DNA from: Aeromonas hydrophila subsp. hydrophila ATCC 7966
Lineage (GTDB): Bacteria > Pseudomonadota > Gammaproteobacteria > Enterobacterales > Aeromonadaceae
Assembly: GCF_000014805.1 (NCBI RefSeq)
Contig: NC_008570.1
Span: forward strand, 4,019,501 to 4,083,500
Length of the DNA: 64,000 bases
Reading direction: 5' to 3'
The notes below the pieces were generated by a model, which had not been told where the DNA came from, made no database searches, and saw only the letters and a program-made list of their open reading frames with translations. The position numbers and the translations under genes were made by a program. The stretch's first letter is position 1, and the number at the start of each line of letters is the position of its first letter. Below, in pieces: positions 34,307 through 44,705 of this stretch.

Positions 34307-34750
34307 ATGTCTACCCCCTATCCCCGCGTCGGTGTCGGCGTAATCCTCACCAACCGCCAGGGCCAGGTGCTGCTTGGCAAACGCAAGGGCAGCCACGCCC
34401 CCTACTGGTCCATCGCCGGCGGCCATCTGGAGCTGGGAGAGACGTTCGAATCGGCAGCGATCCGGGAGGTGGCCGAGGAGACGGGTTTTCAGATCAGCAA
34501 CCCCAGCGTCATCGCCGTCACCAACAACCTGGAGACCTGGCGTGAGAGCGGCCTGCACTATGTCTCGGTCACCCTGCTGGCCGAGGTAGAGGGAGAGCCC
34601 CAGCTGCTGGAGCCGGAGAAGTGCGAAGGCTGGGTCTGGTGCGACCCGCGCAATCTGCCAGAGCCCCACTTCGATGCCAGCCGCCAGTCCATCGCCTGCT
34701 GGCTGGCGAATCGTTGCTACCTGCCGACCTCAAGCCACCCGGCGCCATAA
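34307..34750 (+). CDS. NUDIX hydrolase
   Basis: A 147-residue single-domain NUDIX protein. The box GGHLELGETFESAAIREVAE followed by ETGF fits Gx5Ex7REUxEExGU exactly. It hydrolyses a nucleoside diphosphate linked to some other moiety; similarity in layout is to MTH1/NUDT15-like house-cleaning enzymes. The ATG at 34307 follows AGGAG; the frame open further upstream passes through the preceding terminator. Its last 21 codons are repeated once more, diverged, immediately after the stop codon. Confidence 0.92.
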   Translation: MSTPYPRVGVGVILTNRQGQVLLGKRKGSHAPYWSIAGGHLELGETFESAAIREVAEETGFQISNPSVIAVTNNLETWRESGLHYVSVTLLAEVEGEPQLLEPEKCEGWVWCDPRNLPEPHFDASRQSIACWLANRCYLPTSSHPAP

Positions 34751-34813
34751 GCCATCGCCTACAGGCTGGCCGGCCGTTGCTATATGCCGACCGCCCCCTC
34801 CCACGCAAAATAG
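34688..34813 (+). repeat. 63-bp direct repeat of the NUDIX gene 3' end
   Basis: Unit 1 (34688-34750) encodes SIACWLANRCYLPTSSHPAP and the stop. Unit 2 (34751-34813) begins directly after it in the same frame and reads AIAYRLAGRCYMPTAPSHAK followed by a second stop. About two-thirds of bases match and the frame and length are preserved. It is either a duplicated tail or the surviving end of a lost tandem paralogue. Confidence 0.75.
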
Positions 34814-34955
34814 CCCGTACAGCGGCCCGTCCCACCACGACGGGCCCCACCGCCTCCCCAGCCAGTGCTGGCGTCCCCGTGAGCCCGCCCGCAATCCACC
34901 CCGATAGTCATCAAAAAGTCATCCCATTGTCATATCATCTCCACCGTCTGATGGA

Positions 34956-36128
34956 ATGCGCAAAGGGAGCGACGAGGTGGGACAGGTATTCATGCAATTT
35001 CTCTGGCTGGGCTGCATCAGTTTTGGCGGGCCGGCCGCCCATATCGGCTACTTCCAGCGCACCTTCGTCGAGCGGCTTGGCTGGCTGACTCAGGCCGAAT
35101 TCGCCCAGTTGCTGGCCCTCTGTCAGCTGCTGCCGGGCCCCGCCTCCAGCCAGCTCGGCTTTGCCATCGGCCGCCAGCGAGCCGGGCTCGCTGGGGCACT
35201 GGCCGCCTTTGCCGGTTTCACCCTCCCCTCCTTCCTGCTGTTGCTGGCCGCCGCGATCGGTCTGGGCCAGCTCGGCAACAACGTCTGGCTCGATGCCGCC
35301 CTGCACGGCCTCAAGCTGTTGGCGCTGGTGGTGGTCGCCGATGCGGTGCTCACCATGAGCCGCCAGTTCTGCAAGACGACGCGCAATCAGGGGATCATGG
35401 TCGCCACCGCGGCCGCCCTCTGGTGGCAGCCCGGCCTGCTCACCCAGCTCGTCATGCTGGCGGGCGCTGCCCTGCTCTGTGCCCGCATCGGCGCGCCGCA
35501 AACACCAGGCCCACAGTCCTCAGCGGCTCAGTCCATCCCTGTGCACCAACCCCACTGGCCTACCCTGCTGCTGTTTGCCCTGCTGTTTGTCGGCCTGCCA
35601 CTGCTGGGAGGCCCCGTCGGCCAGCTGGTCGCCGACTTCTATCGGGCCGGCAGCCTGGTGTTTGGCGGCGGCCACGTGGTGCTGCCCCTGCTGGCGGAGA
35701 GCGTGGGCCACAGCCTCAATCAGCAGCAGTTTCTGACCGGCTACAGCCTGGCCCAGCTGGTGCCCGGCCCCATGTTCACCCTGGCGACCTATCTCGGCGC
35801 CCAGTTGCTGCCGACCAGCCCGGTGGGCGGCGCCCTGCTGGCGACCCTGGCGCTGTTCCTGCCCGGCTTTTTGCTGCTGTGGGCCATGGGCCCCTGCTGG
35901 CAGAGCTGGCTGGCCCGCCCTCGCCTCGCCGGCGCCGTGGCCGGCATCAACGCCGCCGTGGTGGGTCTGCTGCTGGCGGCGCTCTATCAGCCGGTCTGGC
36001 AGAGCGCCGTGCTGGCACCCAGCGACCTGGCACTGGCCGCCATCGGCTTCTACCTGCTGCGGGGACTCAAGCTGCCGATTCTGGCGCTGGCTACCCTGCT
36101 GGTGGTCGCCACCCTGCTGCTTGCCTGA
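34956..36128 (+). CDS. chrA: Chromate transporter
   Basis: A 390-residue bidomain ChrA with about ten hydrophobic segments. Each half has its CHR motif: FLWLGCISFGGPAAHIGYF at the N-terminus and AGSLVFGGGHVVLPLLAE in the second half. ChrA exports chromate, or exchanges it with sulfate, across the inner membrane. The first ATG is taken, but a GTG at 34977 or an ATG at 34992 could be the true start because ribosome sites are weak. No chrB regulator is adjacent, so true chromate resistance is not assured. Confidence 0.9.
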   Translation: MRKGSDEVGQVFMQFLWLGCISFGGPAAHIGYFQRTFVERLGWLTQAEFAQLLALCQLLPGPASSQLGFAIGRQRAGLAGALAAFAGFTLPSFLLLLAAAIGLGQLGNNVWLDAALHGLKLLALVVVADAVLTMSRQFCKTTRNQGIMVATAAALWWQPGLLTQLVMLAGAALLCARIGAPQTPGPQSSAAQSIPVHQPHWPTLLLFALLFVGLPLLGGPVGQLVADFYRAGSLVFGGGHVVLPLLAESVGHSLNQQQFLTGYSLAQLVPGPMFTLATYLGAQLLPTSPVGGALLATLALFLPGFLLLWAMGPCWQSWLARPRLAGAVAGINAAVVGLLLAALYQPVWQSAVLAPSDLALAAIGFYLLRGLKLPILALATLLVVATLLLA

Positions 36129-36152
36129 TACGCCCTGGCTGCGGCCACAAAG

Positions 36153-36186
36153 AAACGGCCCCCTGCCAAGGCAGGGGGCCGTTTTT
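36153..36186. terminator. Strong terminator between chrA and msrB
   Basis: A 15-bp stem (AAACGGCCCCCTGCC) with a 2-nt loop and T-run separates the two convergent genes. Confidence 0.93.
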
Positions 36187-36208
36187 GCATGGATGCCGGG
36201 CGCCAGAC

Positions 36209-36601
36209 TCAGGACTCGGGATCGAAATCCAGACTCAGGCTGTTGACGCAGTAGCGCTGACCGGTTTCGGTCGGCCCGTCCGGGAAGACGTGGCCGAGGT
36301 GGGAGCCGCACTGGCTGCAGGTGATCTCCACCCGCTTCATGCCGTGGCTGCCATCCTCGGTGTAGGTCACGGTCCCCTCGATGGCCCGATCGAACGAGGG
36401 CCAGCCGCAGCCCGAGTCAAACTTGGCATCCGAGTGGAACAGCACCTGCTTGCAGCAGACGCACAGGTAGTCGCCGCTCTTGCGGTTGTGGAGCAGGGCG
36501 CCGCTGTAGGGACGCTCCGTGCCCTTCTCCCAGCAGACGTGATACTGCTCGGCGCTCAACTGCCGGCGCCACTGCTCGGGGTTGGGGGTGTTGCCGCTCA
36601 T
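36209..36601 (-). CDS. msrB: Peptide methionine-R-sulfoxide reductase
   Basis: A 130-residue MsrB. The four zinc Cys residues are in CVCC and CSQCGSHLGH, and the catalytic Cys is in RYCVNSLSLDF. GCGWPSFDRAIEG is the usual active-site loop; no resolving Cys near residue 60 other than in GCGW is apparent. It reduces methionine-R-sulfoxide in proteins in the cytoplasm. It starts 56 bases after glgX ends, and both lie on the same strand, so read-through from glgX is possible. Confidence 0.96.
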   Translation of the reverse strand: MSGNTPNPEQWRRQLSAEQYHVCWEKGTERPYSGALLHNRKSGDYLCVCCKQVLFHSDAKFDSGCGWPSFDRAIEGTVTYTEDGSHGMKRVEITCSQCGSHLGHVFPDGPTETGQRYCVNSLSLDFDPES

Positions 36602-36657
36602 ACTGACTCCTTGCCGTGAATATCGGTGCCCAGCATACCCAGTCAGGGCGCCGCGCT

Positions 36658-38802
36658 CTACCCCGCCAGCGGGAACTGTGATCCGGTTGGCAACACGACG
36701 GCAACATCCGGGGTGGCGACCACTCCCTCCTCGGCCAGCGCCACCGCACTCAGGGCGACCCGCTCCAGCAGCTTGAGGGAATGGGCCCGGCCCACCGCCA
36801 CCTGCCGCTTGATGTCGTCAGGCAGGAACGGCAGCCCGTCGTTGGTGGCGGTGTCGATGGTCTGGATCCACTCCAGCCCCTCCCCCGGCGGCGGCAGACG
36901 GAACTGGATGTCGTAGTCGCTGGCGTTGAACAGCACGTACCAGCGCTCCCCGCCGCAGCCGATCATGCCGATGTCCATGGCGAACGCCTGCCCCATGGGG
37001 GCGTGCCAGTCCTGATCGGTGAGCTGATGGCCGTCCGGGTGATACCAGTTGACCTGGTGGCAGCTGCTGGGAGCACCGTTCCAGCTGTCGTCGCTCAGTT
37101 GCAGGTTGGAGAAGACGGTGGACTCCGCCCGCAGCGCCAGCATCTGCTGGGTGAAGGCGAGCAGCCGCTCATCCTCCGGCCGCCACTGCCAGTTGACCCA
37201 GCTGATCTGGTTGTCCTGACAGTAGGCGTTGTTGTTGCCAAGCTGGCTGCGGCCCATCTCGTCGCCGGCGAGGAAGTGCGGGGTGCCTTGCGACAGCAGC
37301 AGGGTGGCGATCAGGTTGCGCTTCTGCTGCTGGCGCAGATTGTTGACCCGCGGATCCAGGGTCGGCCCCTCCACCCCGTGGTTGTTGGAGAGGTTGTTGC
37401 CGTGGCCGTCGCGGTTGTCTTCGCCGTTGGCCTGGTTATGGCGCTGGTTGTAGGAGACCAGATCCTCCAGGGTGAAGCCGTCGTGATAGCAGAGGTAGTT
37501 GACGCTGGTATGGGGGGAGCGCCAGTTCTTCGGGAACAGATCCCGTGAGCCGACCAACCGGGTGGCAAAGTCCCCCATCTTGCCCGCATCGCCGCGCCAG
37601 AAGGCGCGCACCGTGTCGCGGTAGCGGTCGTTGATCTCCAGCCACTGGCTCGGGAACTGCCCGAGCCGGTAGCCGAACGGGCCGATATCCCAGGGCTCGG
37701 CGATGAGCTTGACCCGTGCCAGCACGGGATCCGCCATCATGGCCTTGAAGAAGGCCCCCATGGGGTCGAACTCGCCCGCCTCCCGCGCCAGGGTGACCGC
37801 CAGATCGAAGCGAAAGCCATCCACCTGCATCTCGGTGACCCAGTAACGCAGGGCATCGAGCACCAGCCGCAGGCTGTTGGGGTGATCCAGATTGACACTG
37901 TTGCCGCAGCCGGTGACGTTGGCGTGACGAGTGTAGTCGGGGCCGTGGGCGCCCGCCTCGAAGGCGTAGTAACCGGCGTTGTCAAAGCCCTTGAAGGAGA
38001 GCATGGGGCCGTCGAAACCCGACTCCGCGGTGTGGTTGTAGACCACATCCAGGATCACCTCGAGCCCGGCCTTGTGCAGCTCGCGCACCATGGTCTTGAA
38101 CTCGGTCACCGCCTCCTGCGCCGCATAGCGCGGCTCGGGGGCGAAGAAGGCGATGGGGTTGTAACCCCAGTAGTTGGTCAGCCCCAGCTGCTCGAGCCTG
38201 GGCTCGGACATGAAGGCCGCCACCGGCATCAACTGCACCGAAGTGATGCCGAGGGACTTCAAGTGTTCGATGATGAGCGGGTGGCAGATGCCCAGATAGG
38301 TGCCGCGCAGCTCGCTCGGCACCCCCTGATGCTGGCGGGTGAAGCCCTTGACGTGGGTTTCATAGATGACGGTGCGGGCCGGCTCGATGGCGGGCTTACC
38401 CACCCCCTGCCAGTCGAAGGCATCATCCACCACCACGGATTTGGCCACCATGGCCGCACTGTCACCCTGATAGAGGGCATCATCCCAGTGGGTCGGGCGA
38501 CTGAGCGCCTTGGCGTAGGGGTCGATCAGCAGCTTGTCCGGGTCGAACAGCATCCCCTCCTGCGACGTGCCGTACACCCGGTAGCCGTAGCGCTGACCGG
38601 CCTTGACACCGCGCACATGGCCGAAGCGGTACTGGCCGCGCCGGCCGGGCAGCTCGAGGCGAGCCAGCTCCCGCTCCTGCTCGTCGAACAGGCAGAGCTC
38701 CACCTTGTCCGATTGCGGCGCCCAGACGCAGAAGTGACAACCTGTCTCGTCGAGCAGGGCCCCCAGCGGATGGTCCTGCCCCTTTTCCATTGCGAACATC
38801 AA
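36658..38802 (-). CDS. glgX: Glycogen debranching enzyme
   Basis: A 714-residue GH13 isoamylase-type enzyme that cuts alpha-1,6 branches of phosphorylase-limited glycogen. An N-terminal CBM48 (about residues 10-100, VWAPQSDKVELCLFDEQERE) precedes the barrel. DVVYNHTAESG, VDGFRFDLA (nucleophile Asp), LIAEPWDIG (acid Glu) and CYHDGFTLEDLVSYNQRHN are the conserved regions. Its start overlaps the glgB stop by 4 bases (ATGA), so the two are coupled. It ends the malQ-glgB-glgX run. Confidence 0.95.
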   Translation of the reverse strand: MMFAMEKGQDHPLGALLDETGCHFCVWAPQSDKVELCLFDEQERELARLELPGRRGQYRFGHVRGVKAGQRYGYRVYGTSQEGMLFDPDKLLIDPYAKALSRPTHWDDALYQGDSAAMVAKSVVVDDAFDWQGVGKPAIEPARTVIYETHVKGFTRQHQGVPSELRGTYLGICHPLIIEHLKSLGITSVQLMPVAAFMSEPRLEQLGLTNYWGYNPIAFFAPEPRYAAQEAVTEFKTMVRELHKAGLEVILDVVYNHTAESGFDGPMLSFKGFDNAGYYAFEAGAHGPDYTRHANVTGCGNSVNLDHPNSLRLVLDALRYWVTEMQVDGFRFDLAVTLAREAGEFDPMGAFFKAMMADPVLARVKLIAEPWDIGPFGYRLGQFPSQWLEINDRYRDTVRAFWRGDAGKMGDFATRLVGSRDLFPKNWRSPHTSVNYLCYHDGFTLEDLVSYNQRHNQANGEDNRDGHGNNLSNNHGVEGPTLDPRVNNLRQQQKRNLIATLLLSQGTPHFLAGDEMGRSQLGNNNAYCQDNQISWVNWQWRPEDERLLAFTQQMLALRAESTVFSNLQLSDDSWNGAPSSCHQVNWYHPDGHQLTDQDWHAPMGQAFAMDIGMIGCGGERWYVLFNASDYDIQFRLPPPGEGLEWIQTIDTATNDGLPFLPDDIKRQVAVGRAHSLKLLERVALSAVALAEEGVVATPDVAVVLPTGSQFPLAG

Positions 38803-40976
38803 GACTCCTGTTTGATGAACAAGGTCGCGAGCGGCGGCAGATCCAGCACTATGCTGTGCATCATCCCCTGCCAGGGGGTCGGCTCGGCGACGAAGACCAG
38901 ACCCACATCATAGTTGCTGCCCCAGTAATGCTCGCTGTCGGTGTTGAGCACCACCCGGTAGTGACCGGCCGCCGGCACCCCGAGCCGATAGGCAAGCCGC
39001 GGCACCGGCGTGAAGTTGCAGGCTACCACCAGCGGGTTGGCCCCCTGCTTGTCGGCCCGCAGCCAGGCAAAGATGCTGTTGTCAGCGTCGTTGTGATCCA
39101 GCCAGCGGAAGCCGTTTTGCTCATAATCCGCCTGATACAAGGCAGGTTCATGACGGTAGAGGTGGTTGAGATCGTGGATCAGCCGCTGCTGGCCACCGTG
39201 CTTGGGATACTGCAGCAGGTGCCAGGGCAGCTGGGCATCGTGATTCCACTCGTTGCTCTGGGCGATCTCGGTGCCCATGAAGTTGAGCTTCTTGCCGGGA
39301 TGGGCATACATGAAGCCCATGTAGGCGCGCAGGTTGGCCGCCTGCTGCCACTCGTCACCCGGCATCTTGTAGAGCATGGAGTGCTTGCCGTGCACCACCT
39401 CGTCGTGGGAGAGCGACAAAATGAAGTTCTCGTCATAGTGGTACACCATGGAGAAGGTCATGTCGTTGTGGTGGTAGCGACGGTGAATGGGCTCTTTCTG
39501 CATGTAGGTGAGGGTGTCGTGCATCCAGCCCATATTCCACTTGAAGCCAAAGCCCAGGCCCCCCAGGAAGGTGGGACGGGAGACCCCGGCAAAGGCGGTG
39601 GACTCCTCGGCGATGGTCATGGCGTGGGGGTACTTGCCGTACACCTCTTCGTTGGTCCACTTGAGCAGGCTGATCGCCTCGTAGTTGTGGTTGCCGCCAT
39701 CGACGTTGGGCACCCACTCGCCGGCGTTGCGCGAATAGTCCAGATAGAGCATGGAGGCGACCGCATCCACCCGCAGGCCGTCGACGTGGAACTTGTCGAG
39801 CCAGAACAGGGCGCTGGCCACCAGGAACTGGCGCACCGTATTGCGACCGAAGTCATAGATGTAGGAGTTCCAGTCCGGGTGCCAGCCACGGCGCGGATCC
39901 TCGTACTCGTAGAGCGGGGTGCCGTCGAAGCGGGCCAGCCCGTGGGCATCGGACGGGAAGTGGGCAGGCACCCAGTCGAGGATGACGCCAATACCGGCCT
40001 GGTGGCACTGATCCACGAAGTATTTGAAATCATCAGCCGTGCCGTAACGGCTGGTGGGCGAGAACATGCCCACCGGCTGGTAGCCCCAGGAGCCACTGAA
40101 CGGGTGCTCGGAGACCGGCAGCAACTCGATGTGGGTGTATTCCATCCCCTTGACGTAATCCACCAGTTCCACCGCCAGTTCGCGCCAGCTCAGGCTGTCG
40201 CCGTTGGGGTGACGCTTCCAGGAGCCCACGTGCAGCTCGTAGATGGAAAGCGGCTGCTCGCGCTTGTCGTTGAGCTGGCTCTCGCGCCAGGCGGCATCCT
40301 GCCACTGGTACTGGTCGTGGTCATAGACCACGGAGGCGAACGAGGGGTACTGCTCGCAGTAGAAACCGACTGGGTCGCTCTTGTGCGGCAGCCGGTTGCC
40401 CGCCGGGTCTTTCAGTTCGAATTTATAGCGATCCCCGGCCTTGAGGCCCGGCACGAACAGCACCCAGTGACCGCACTGGCTGCGCTGCATCGGGTGACGG
40501 CGGCCATCCCAGAAGTTGAAATCGCCGATCAGGCTCACCGCAGTGGCGCTCGGCGCATAGACTGCAAAACGCACCCCCTCCACTTGCTGGTCCAGATGCG
40601 CCACGGTGCGCAGCTGGGCACCGAGCGTGTGGTAGAGGTTTTCCGGCTGGTAGGTGAGTTCCGCCAACCCGGCCCAGCCCGCATCCTGGAACTGGTAGGG
40701 ATCGATGACCTCGACGCTGGCATCTGGGTAGTCGGCAAGCAACTGGTAGGGGAAGGGATTTTTACGGCGGGTGAAAACAGTTTCAAAGAGGCCCGAATCA
40801 TCGGTGGGCGCCAGGGTGGCAACAATCTTGCCCGACTTGAGATCCCTGACCCGTACGGCCTGGGCATCGGGTAACCAGACGGTCAGCTTGAGGCCGGGCC
40901 CATCCGGATTGGCCTGCAGGCCTAAGTGGGAGAAGGGATCGGAACAGCGGGCTGCAACCAAACGTTCAACGAGCAT
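38799..40976 (-). CDS. glgB: 1,4-alpha-glucan branching enzyme
   Basis: A 725-residue branching enzyme. After N-terminal beta-sandwich domains (including YAPSATAVSLIGDFNFWDGR near residue 135), GVILDWVPAHFPSD, VDGLRVDAVASMLYLDY (nucleophile Asp), IAEESTAFAGVSRP (Glu) and LSLSHDEVVHGKHS (Asp) give the GH13 catalytic set. It adds alpha-1,6 branches to glycogen. It lies 82 bases after malQ and overlaps glgX. A hairpin in the malQ-glgB gap could modulate expression. No glgC or glgA is adjacent, so precursor synthesis must be encoded elsewhere. Confidence 0.97.
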   Translation of the reverse strand: MLVERLVAARCSDPFSHLGLQANPDGPGLKLTVWLPDAQAVRVRDLKSGKIVATLAPTDDSGLFETVFTRRKNPFPYQLLADYPDASVEVIDPYQFQDAGWAGLAELTYQPENLYHTLGAQLRTVAHLDQQVEGVRFAVYAPSATAVSLIGDFNFWDGRRHPMQRSQCGHWVLFVPGLKAGDRYKFELKDPAGNRLPHKSDPVGFYCEQYPSFASVVYDHDQYQWQDAAWRESQLNDKREQPLSIYELHVGSWKRHPNGDSLSWRELAVELVDYVKGMEYTHIELLPVSEHPFSGSWGYQPVGMFSPTSRYGTADDFKYFVDQCHQAGIGVILDWVPAHFPSDAHGLARFDGTPLYEYEDPRRGWHPDWNSYIYDFGRNTVRQFLVASALFWLDKFHVDGLRVDAVASMLYLDYSRNAGEWVPNVDGGNHNYEAISLLKWTNEEVYGKYPHAMTIAEESTAFAGVSRPTFLGGLGFGFKWNMGWMHDTLTYMQKEPIHRRYHHNDMTFSMVYHYDENFILSLSHDEVVHGKHSMLYKMPGDEWQQAANLRAYMGFMYAHPGKKLNFMGTEIAQSNEWNHDAQLPWHLLQYPKHGGQQRLIHDLNHLYRHEPALYQADYEQNGFRWLDHNDADNSIFAWLRADKQGANPLVVACNFTPVPRLAYRLGVPAAGHYRVVLNTDSEHYWGSNYDVGLVFVAEPTPWQGMMHSIVLDLPPLATLFIKQES

Positions 40977-40996
40977 CGAGATTTCCTTTCATAGCT

Positions 40997-41030
40997 GAGC
41001 ATCCGCTCCGGCCTGGGCCGAAGCGGATGT
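40997..41030 (-). terminator. Hairpin in the malQ-glgB gap
   Basis: CATCCGCT pairs with AGCGGATG around a GC-rich loop. There is no T-run, so it may slow RNA polymerase or protect mRNA rather than terminate. Confidence 0.45.
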
Positions 41031-41058
41031 AAGTGAGTCACGTTTTGTCGGCAGTGGC

Positions 41059-43248
41059 TCAACGACTGGCCTCGTCACGGGCCTGGCTCATCTTGCCTGC
41101 CAGCGCCTTGAGCGCCTCATTGGCAAAAATATCCTCCAGATCGGTAGACAGCTTGCGGCGCCAGTTCGGGTACTCGTAACTGGTGCCCGGCACGTTGACC
41201 GGCTTGTCCATCTCCAGCCAATCCTCCAGCTGGGTACTGAACAGGGCGCAGCTGCCGCGAGACATGTGCAGTTGCAGACCGTGGTTGAGCTCGGTGTTCA
41301 TGCCGACCCAGTTCACGTCGTGGCTGATGTTACCGGAGATCACCCCGTGGCCGTGCAGGCTGTCGAGGATCCGCTGCTTGGCCTGGTGGCGATCAGCATA
41401 CAGGGTCTTGAGTACGTCTTCATCCGGATACAAGCCCAGCTCACGTCCCAACGCCAGATCGTCACAATGCCAGAAGCCCTTGAGGGTCGGCATGTCGTGG
41501 GTGGTCAACGCCGACATCGCCTGCTCGGCGTAGTGAGCCGGAGAGATGAAGCCGCCATCGGCCTTGGAGCGCTCGAAGAAGAACACCTTGTAGGAGTGGA
41601 CGCCGTTCTCTTTCAGGGTCACGTCGATCCCCTCCGGCACGGTACCCAGATCCTCGCCGATCAGCAGACACTGGTTGCGGTGGGACTCGAGGGCCAGGAT
41701 GCCGAGCAGGTCGTTGACCGGGTAATAGATGTAGGCGCCCTTGGCGGCCGACTCTCCGGGCGGCACCCACCACAGGCGCAGCAAGGCCATCACGTGGTCG
41801 ATGCGCAGCGCGCCGCAGGAGCGCATGTTGGCACGGAACAGATCCACCATCGGCTGGTAGGCCGCCTCGAACAGCTGGTTCGGGTTCATGGGGGGCAGGC
41901 CCCAGTTCTGGCCGAGCGGACCCAGAATATCGGGCGGCGCACCGACCGAGGCTTTCGGGCAGTAGAGATCCCGGTTGGCCCAGATCTCGGTGGAGCCTTC
42001 GGAGACGCCCACCGCCAGATCGCGGTAGATCCCCATCACCATGCCGGCCGCCTTGGCACGGGCGTCGGCCCGGGCCAGCTGCTCGTCGGCCAGGAACTGC
42101 AGATAGAGGTAGAAATTCACATCCTGGCGGTGCTCGGCCATCCAGGCCGCCACTTCGGGATTGTGGTAATCACGGAACGGCTCCGGCCACACCGGCCAGC
42201 CCCAGGCATTCTCGCCTTTGGCGTAGAAGTGGGCTTGCAGGGCATCGAAGGCGGCCTGTTGCTGCAGGCTGTCGCCGCCGGCGGCAACGAAGGCATCGAA
42301 GGCAGCCTGACGCTCGGCGCTCAGGCTGGCCTGGTCGAACACCTGACGCAGCATGCCGAGTTTGGTCTCGACAACGCCGGTGTAATCCACGTTGCCCTTG
42401 GCGCGCAGCTCGCTCAAGTGCTGCTGGAAGGCGGGGTTCGCCACCTCGGCCTTGAGCCGGGCATTGGCCAGAAATTCGGGCACCGCTTCCACATCGATGT
42501 AGGCCACGTTGAGCCAGCGGCGGGACGAGGGGCTGTAGGGGCTGGCGCTCTCCGGGTTGGCCGGATAGAGGGCATGAATCGGGTTGAGACCGACGAAGTG
42601 AGCGCCCCAGGCGGCCATCTTCTCGACCAGTTGGCCCAGATCGCTGAAATCGCCGATGCCCCAGTTGTGGCGGCTGCGCAGGCAGTAGAGCTGCACACTC
42701 GGGCCCCACACCTTGCGGCCATTGGCGATGGGAGGCTGCTTGTAGCACGCCTTGGGCGCAACGATGAGGCGCATGCTGGCGAGCGGCTCGTCGTTGCCCT
42801 CCTCCAGCAGGATCAGATCGTGATAACCCAGCTCGGGCTGCACAGCCAGGGCCACGCGATAGGCCTGGCACTCCATCTCTTCGAATTCGGCCACGCCGAC
42901 CAGCTCGCCGTCGATGGGGGTGAGCTGACCGGACAACAGGCCGCCCTGCTCCAGCTTGAGCTGCCAGCTGAGGGCGTCGTTGACGAATTCGATGGGCAGA
43001 CGAACTTCGAGGGTAATGGGCTCGCCGCTGCGGACCACCATCACGGGATCCAGCGCACGCAGCCAGTGCTGGCGGTGCTCCTGCTCAAGCTGCTCGGTCA
43101 GGGCGGCCTCGTCATCGACGCGGTAACCCATGGCGCCCAGCATGGCGGCCTTGCTCTCTTCGGATACCTGAGCCGGGTGGCCCCAGGCATCAACATACTC
43201 GCTGGCGATACCTTTGGCGGCAGCCAGCTGTTCAATCAGGGTGGTCAT
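41059..43248 (-). CDS. malQ: 4-alpha-glucanotransferase (amylomaltase)
   Basis: A 729-residue GH77 amylomaltase, long like the enterobacterial MalQ with its extra N-terminal part. CLRSRHNWGIGDFSDLGQLV, SCGALRIDHVMALLRLWWVP (nucleophile Asp) and LIGEDLGTVPEGI (acid Glu) are catalytic blocks. It transfers maltosyl units between maltodextrins. The ATG at 43248 has no strong ribosome site; an in-frame start further out at 43335 seems unlikely because the enzyme core begins with MTTLIEQLAAAKGI. First gene of malQ-glgB-glgX, divergent from gapA. Confidence 0.95.
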   Translation of the reverse strand: MTTLIEQLAAAKGIASEYVDAWGHPAQVSEESKAAMLGAMGYRVDDEAALTEQLEQEHRQHWLRALDPVMVVRSGEPITLEVRLPIEFVNDALSWQLKLEQGGLLSGQLTPIDGELVGVAEFEEMECQAYRVALAVQPELGYHDLILLEEGNDEPLASMRLIVAPKACYKQPPIANGRKVWGPSVQLYCLRSRHNWGIGDFSDLGQLVEKMAAWGAHFVGLNPIHALYPANPESASPYSPSSRRWLNVAYIDVEAVPEFLANARLKAEVANPAFQQHLSELRAKGNVDYTGVVETKLGMLRQVFDQASLSAERQAAFDAFVAAGGDSLQQQAAFDALQAHFYAKGENAWGWPVWPEPFRDYHNPEVAAWMAEHRQDVNFYLYLQFLADEQLARADARAKAAGMVMGIYRDLAVGVSEGSTEIWANRDLYCPKASVGAPPDILGPLGQNWGLPPMNPNQLFEAAYQPMVDLFRANMRSCGALRIDHVMALLRLWWVPPGESAAKGAYIYYPVNDLLGILALESHRNQCLLIGEDLGTVPEGIDVTLKENGVHSYKVFFFERSKADGGFISPAHYAEQAMSALTTHDMPTLKGFWHCDDLALGRELGLYPDEDVLKTLYADRHQAKQRILDSLHGHGVISGNISHDVNWVGMNTELNHGLQLHMSRGSCALFSTQLEDWLEMDKPVNVPGTSYEYPNWRRKLSTDLEDIFANEALKALAGKMSQARDEASR

Positions 43249-44590
<1,342 letters not shown>

Positions 44591-44616
44591 TTTGGGATAC
44601 GCAATCAAGTAGCTTG

Positions 44617-44643
44617 AAAAAGGCGGCCATTGGCCGCCTTTTT
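44617..44643 (+). terminator. Terminator of gapA
   Basis: A 13-bp stem AAAAAGGCGGCCA with minimal loop and a T-run follows the gapA stop by 26 bases. Confidence 0.93.
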
Positions 44644-44705
44644 GTATTCTGGACCGGGATTTTTCCAACCCTCTCTTCTGAATGTGCGCGAGCACAGGAG
44701 TCCTC

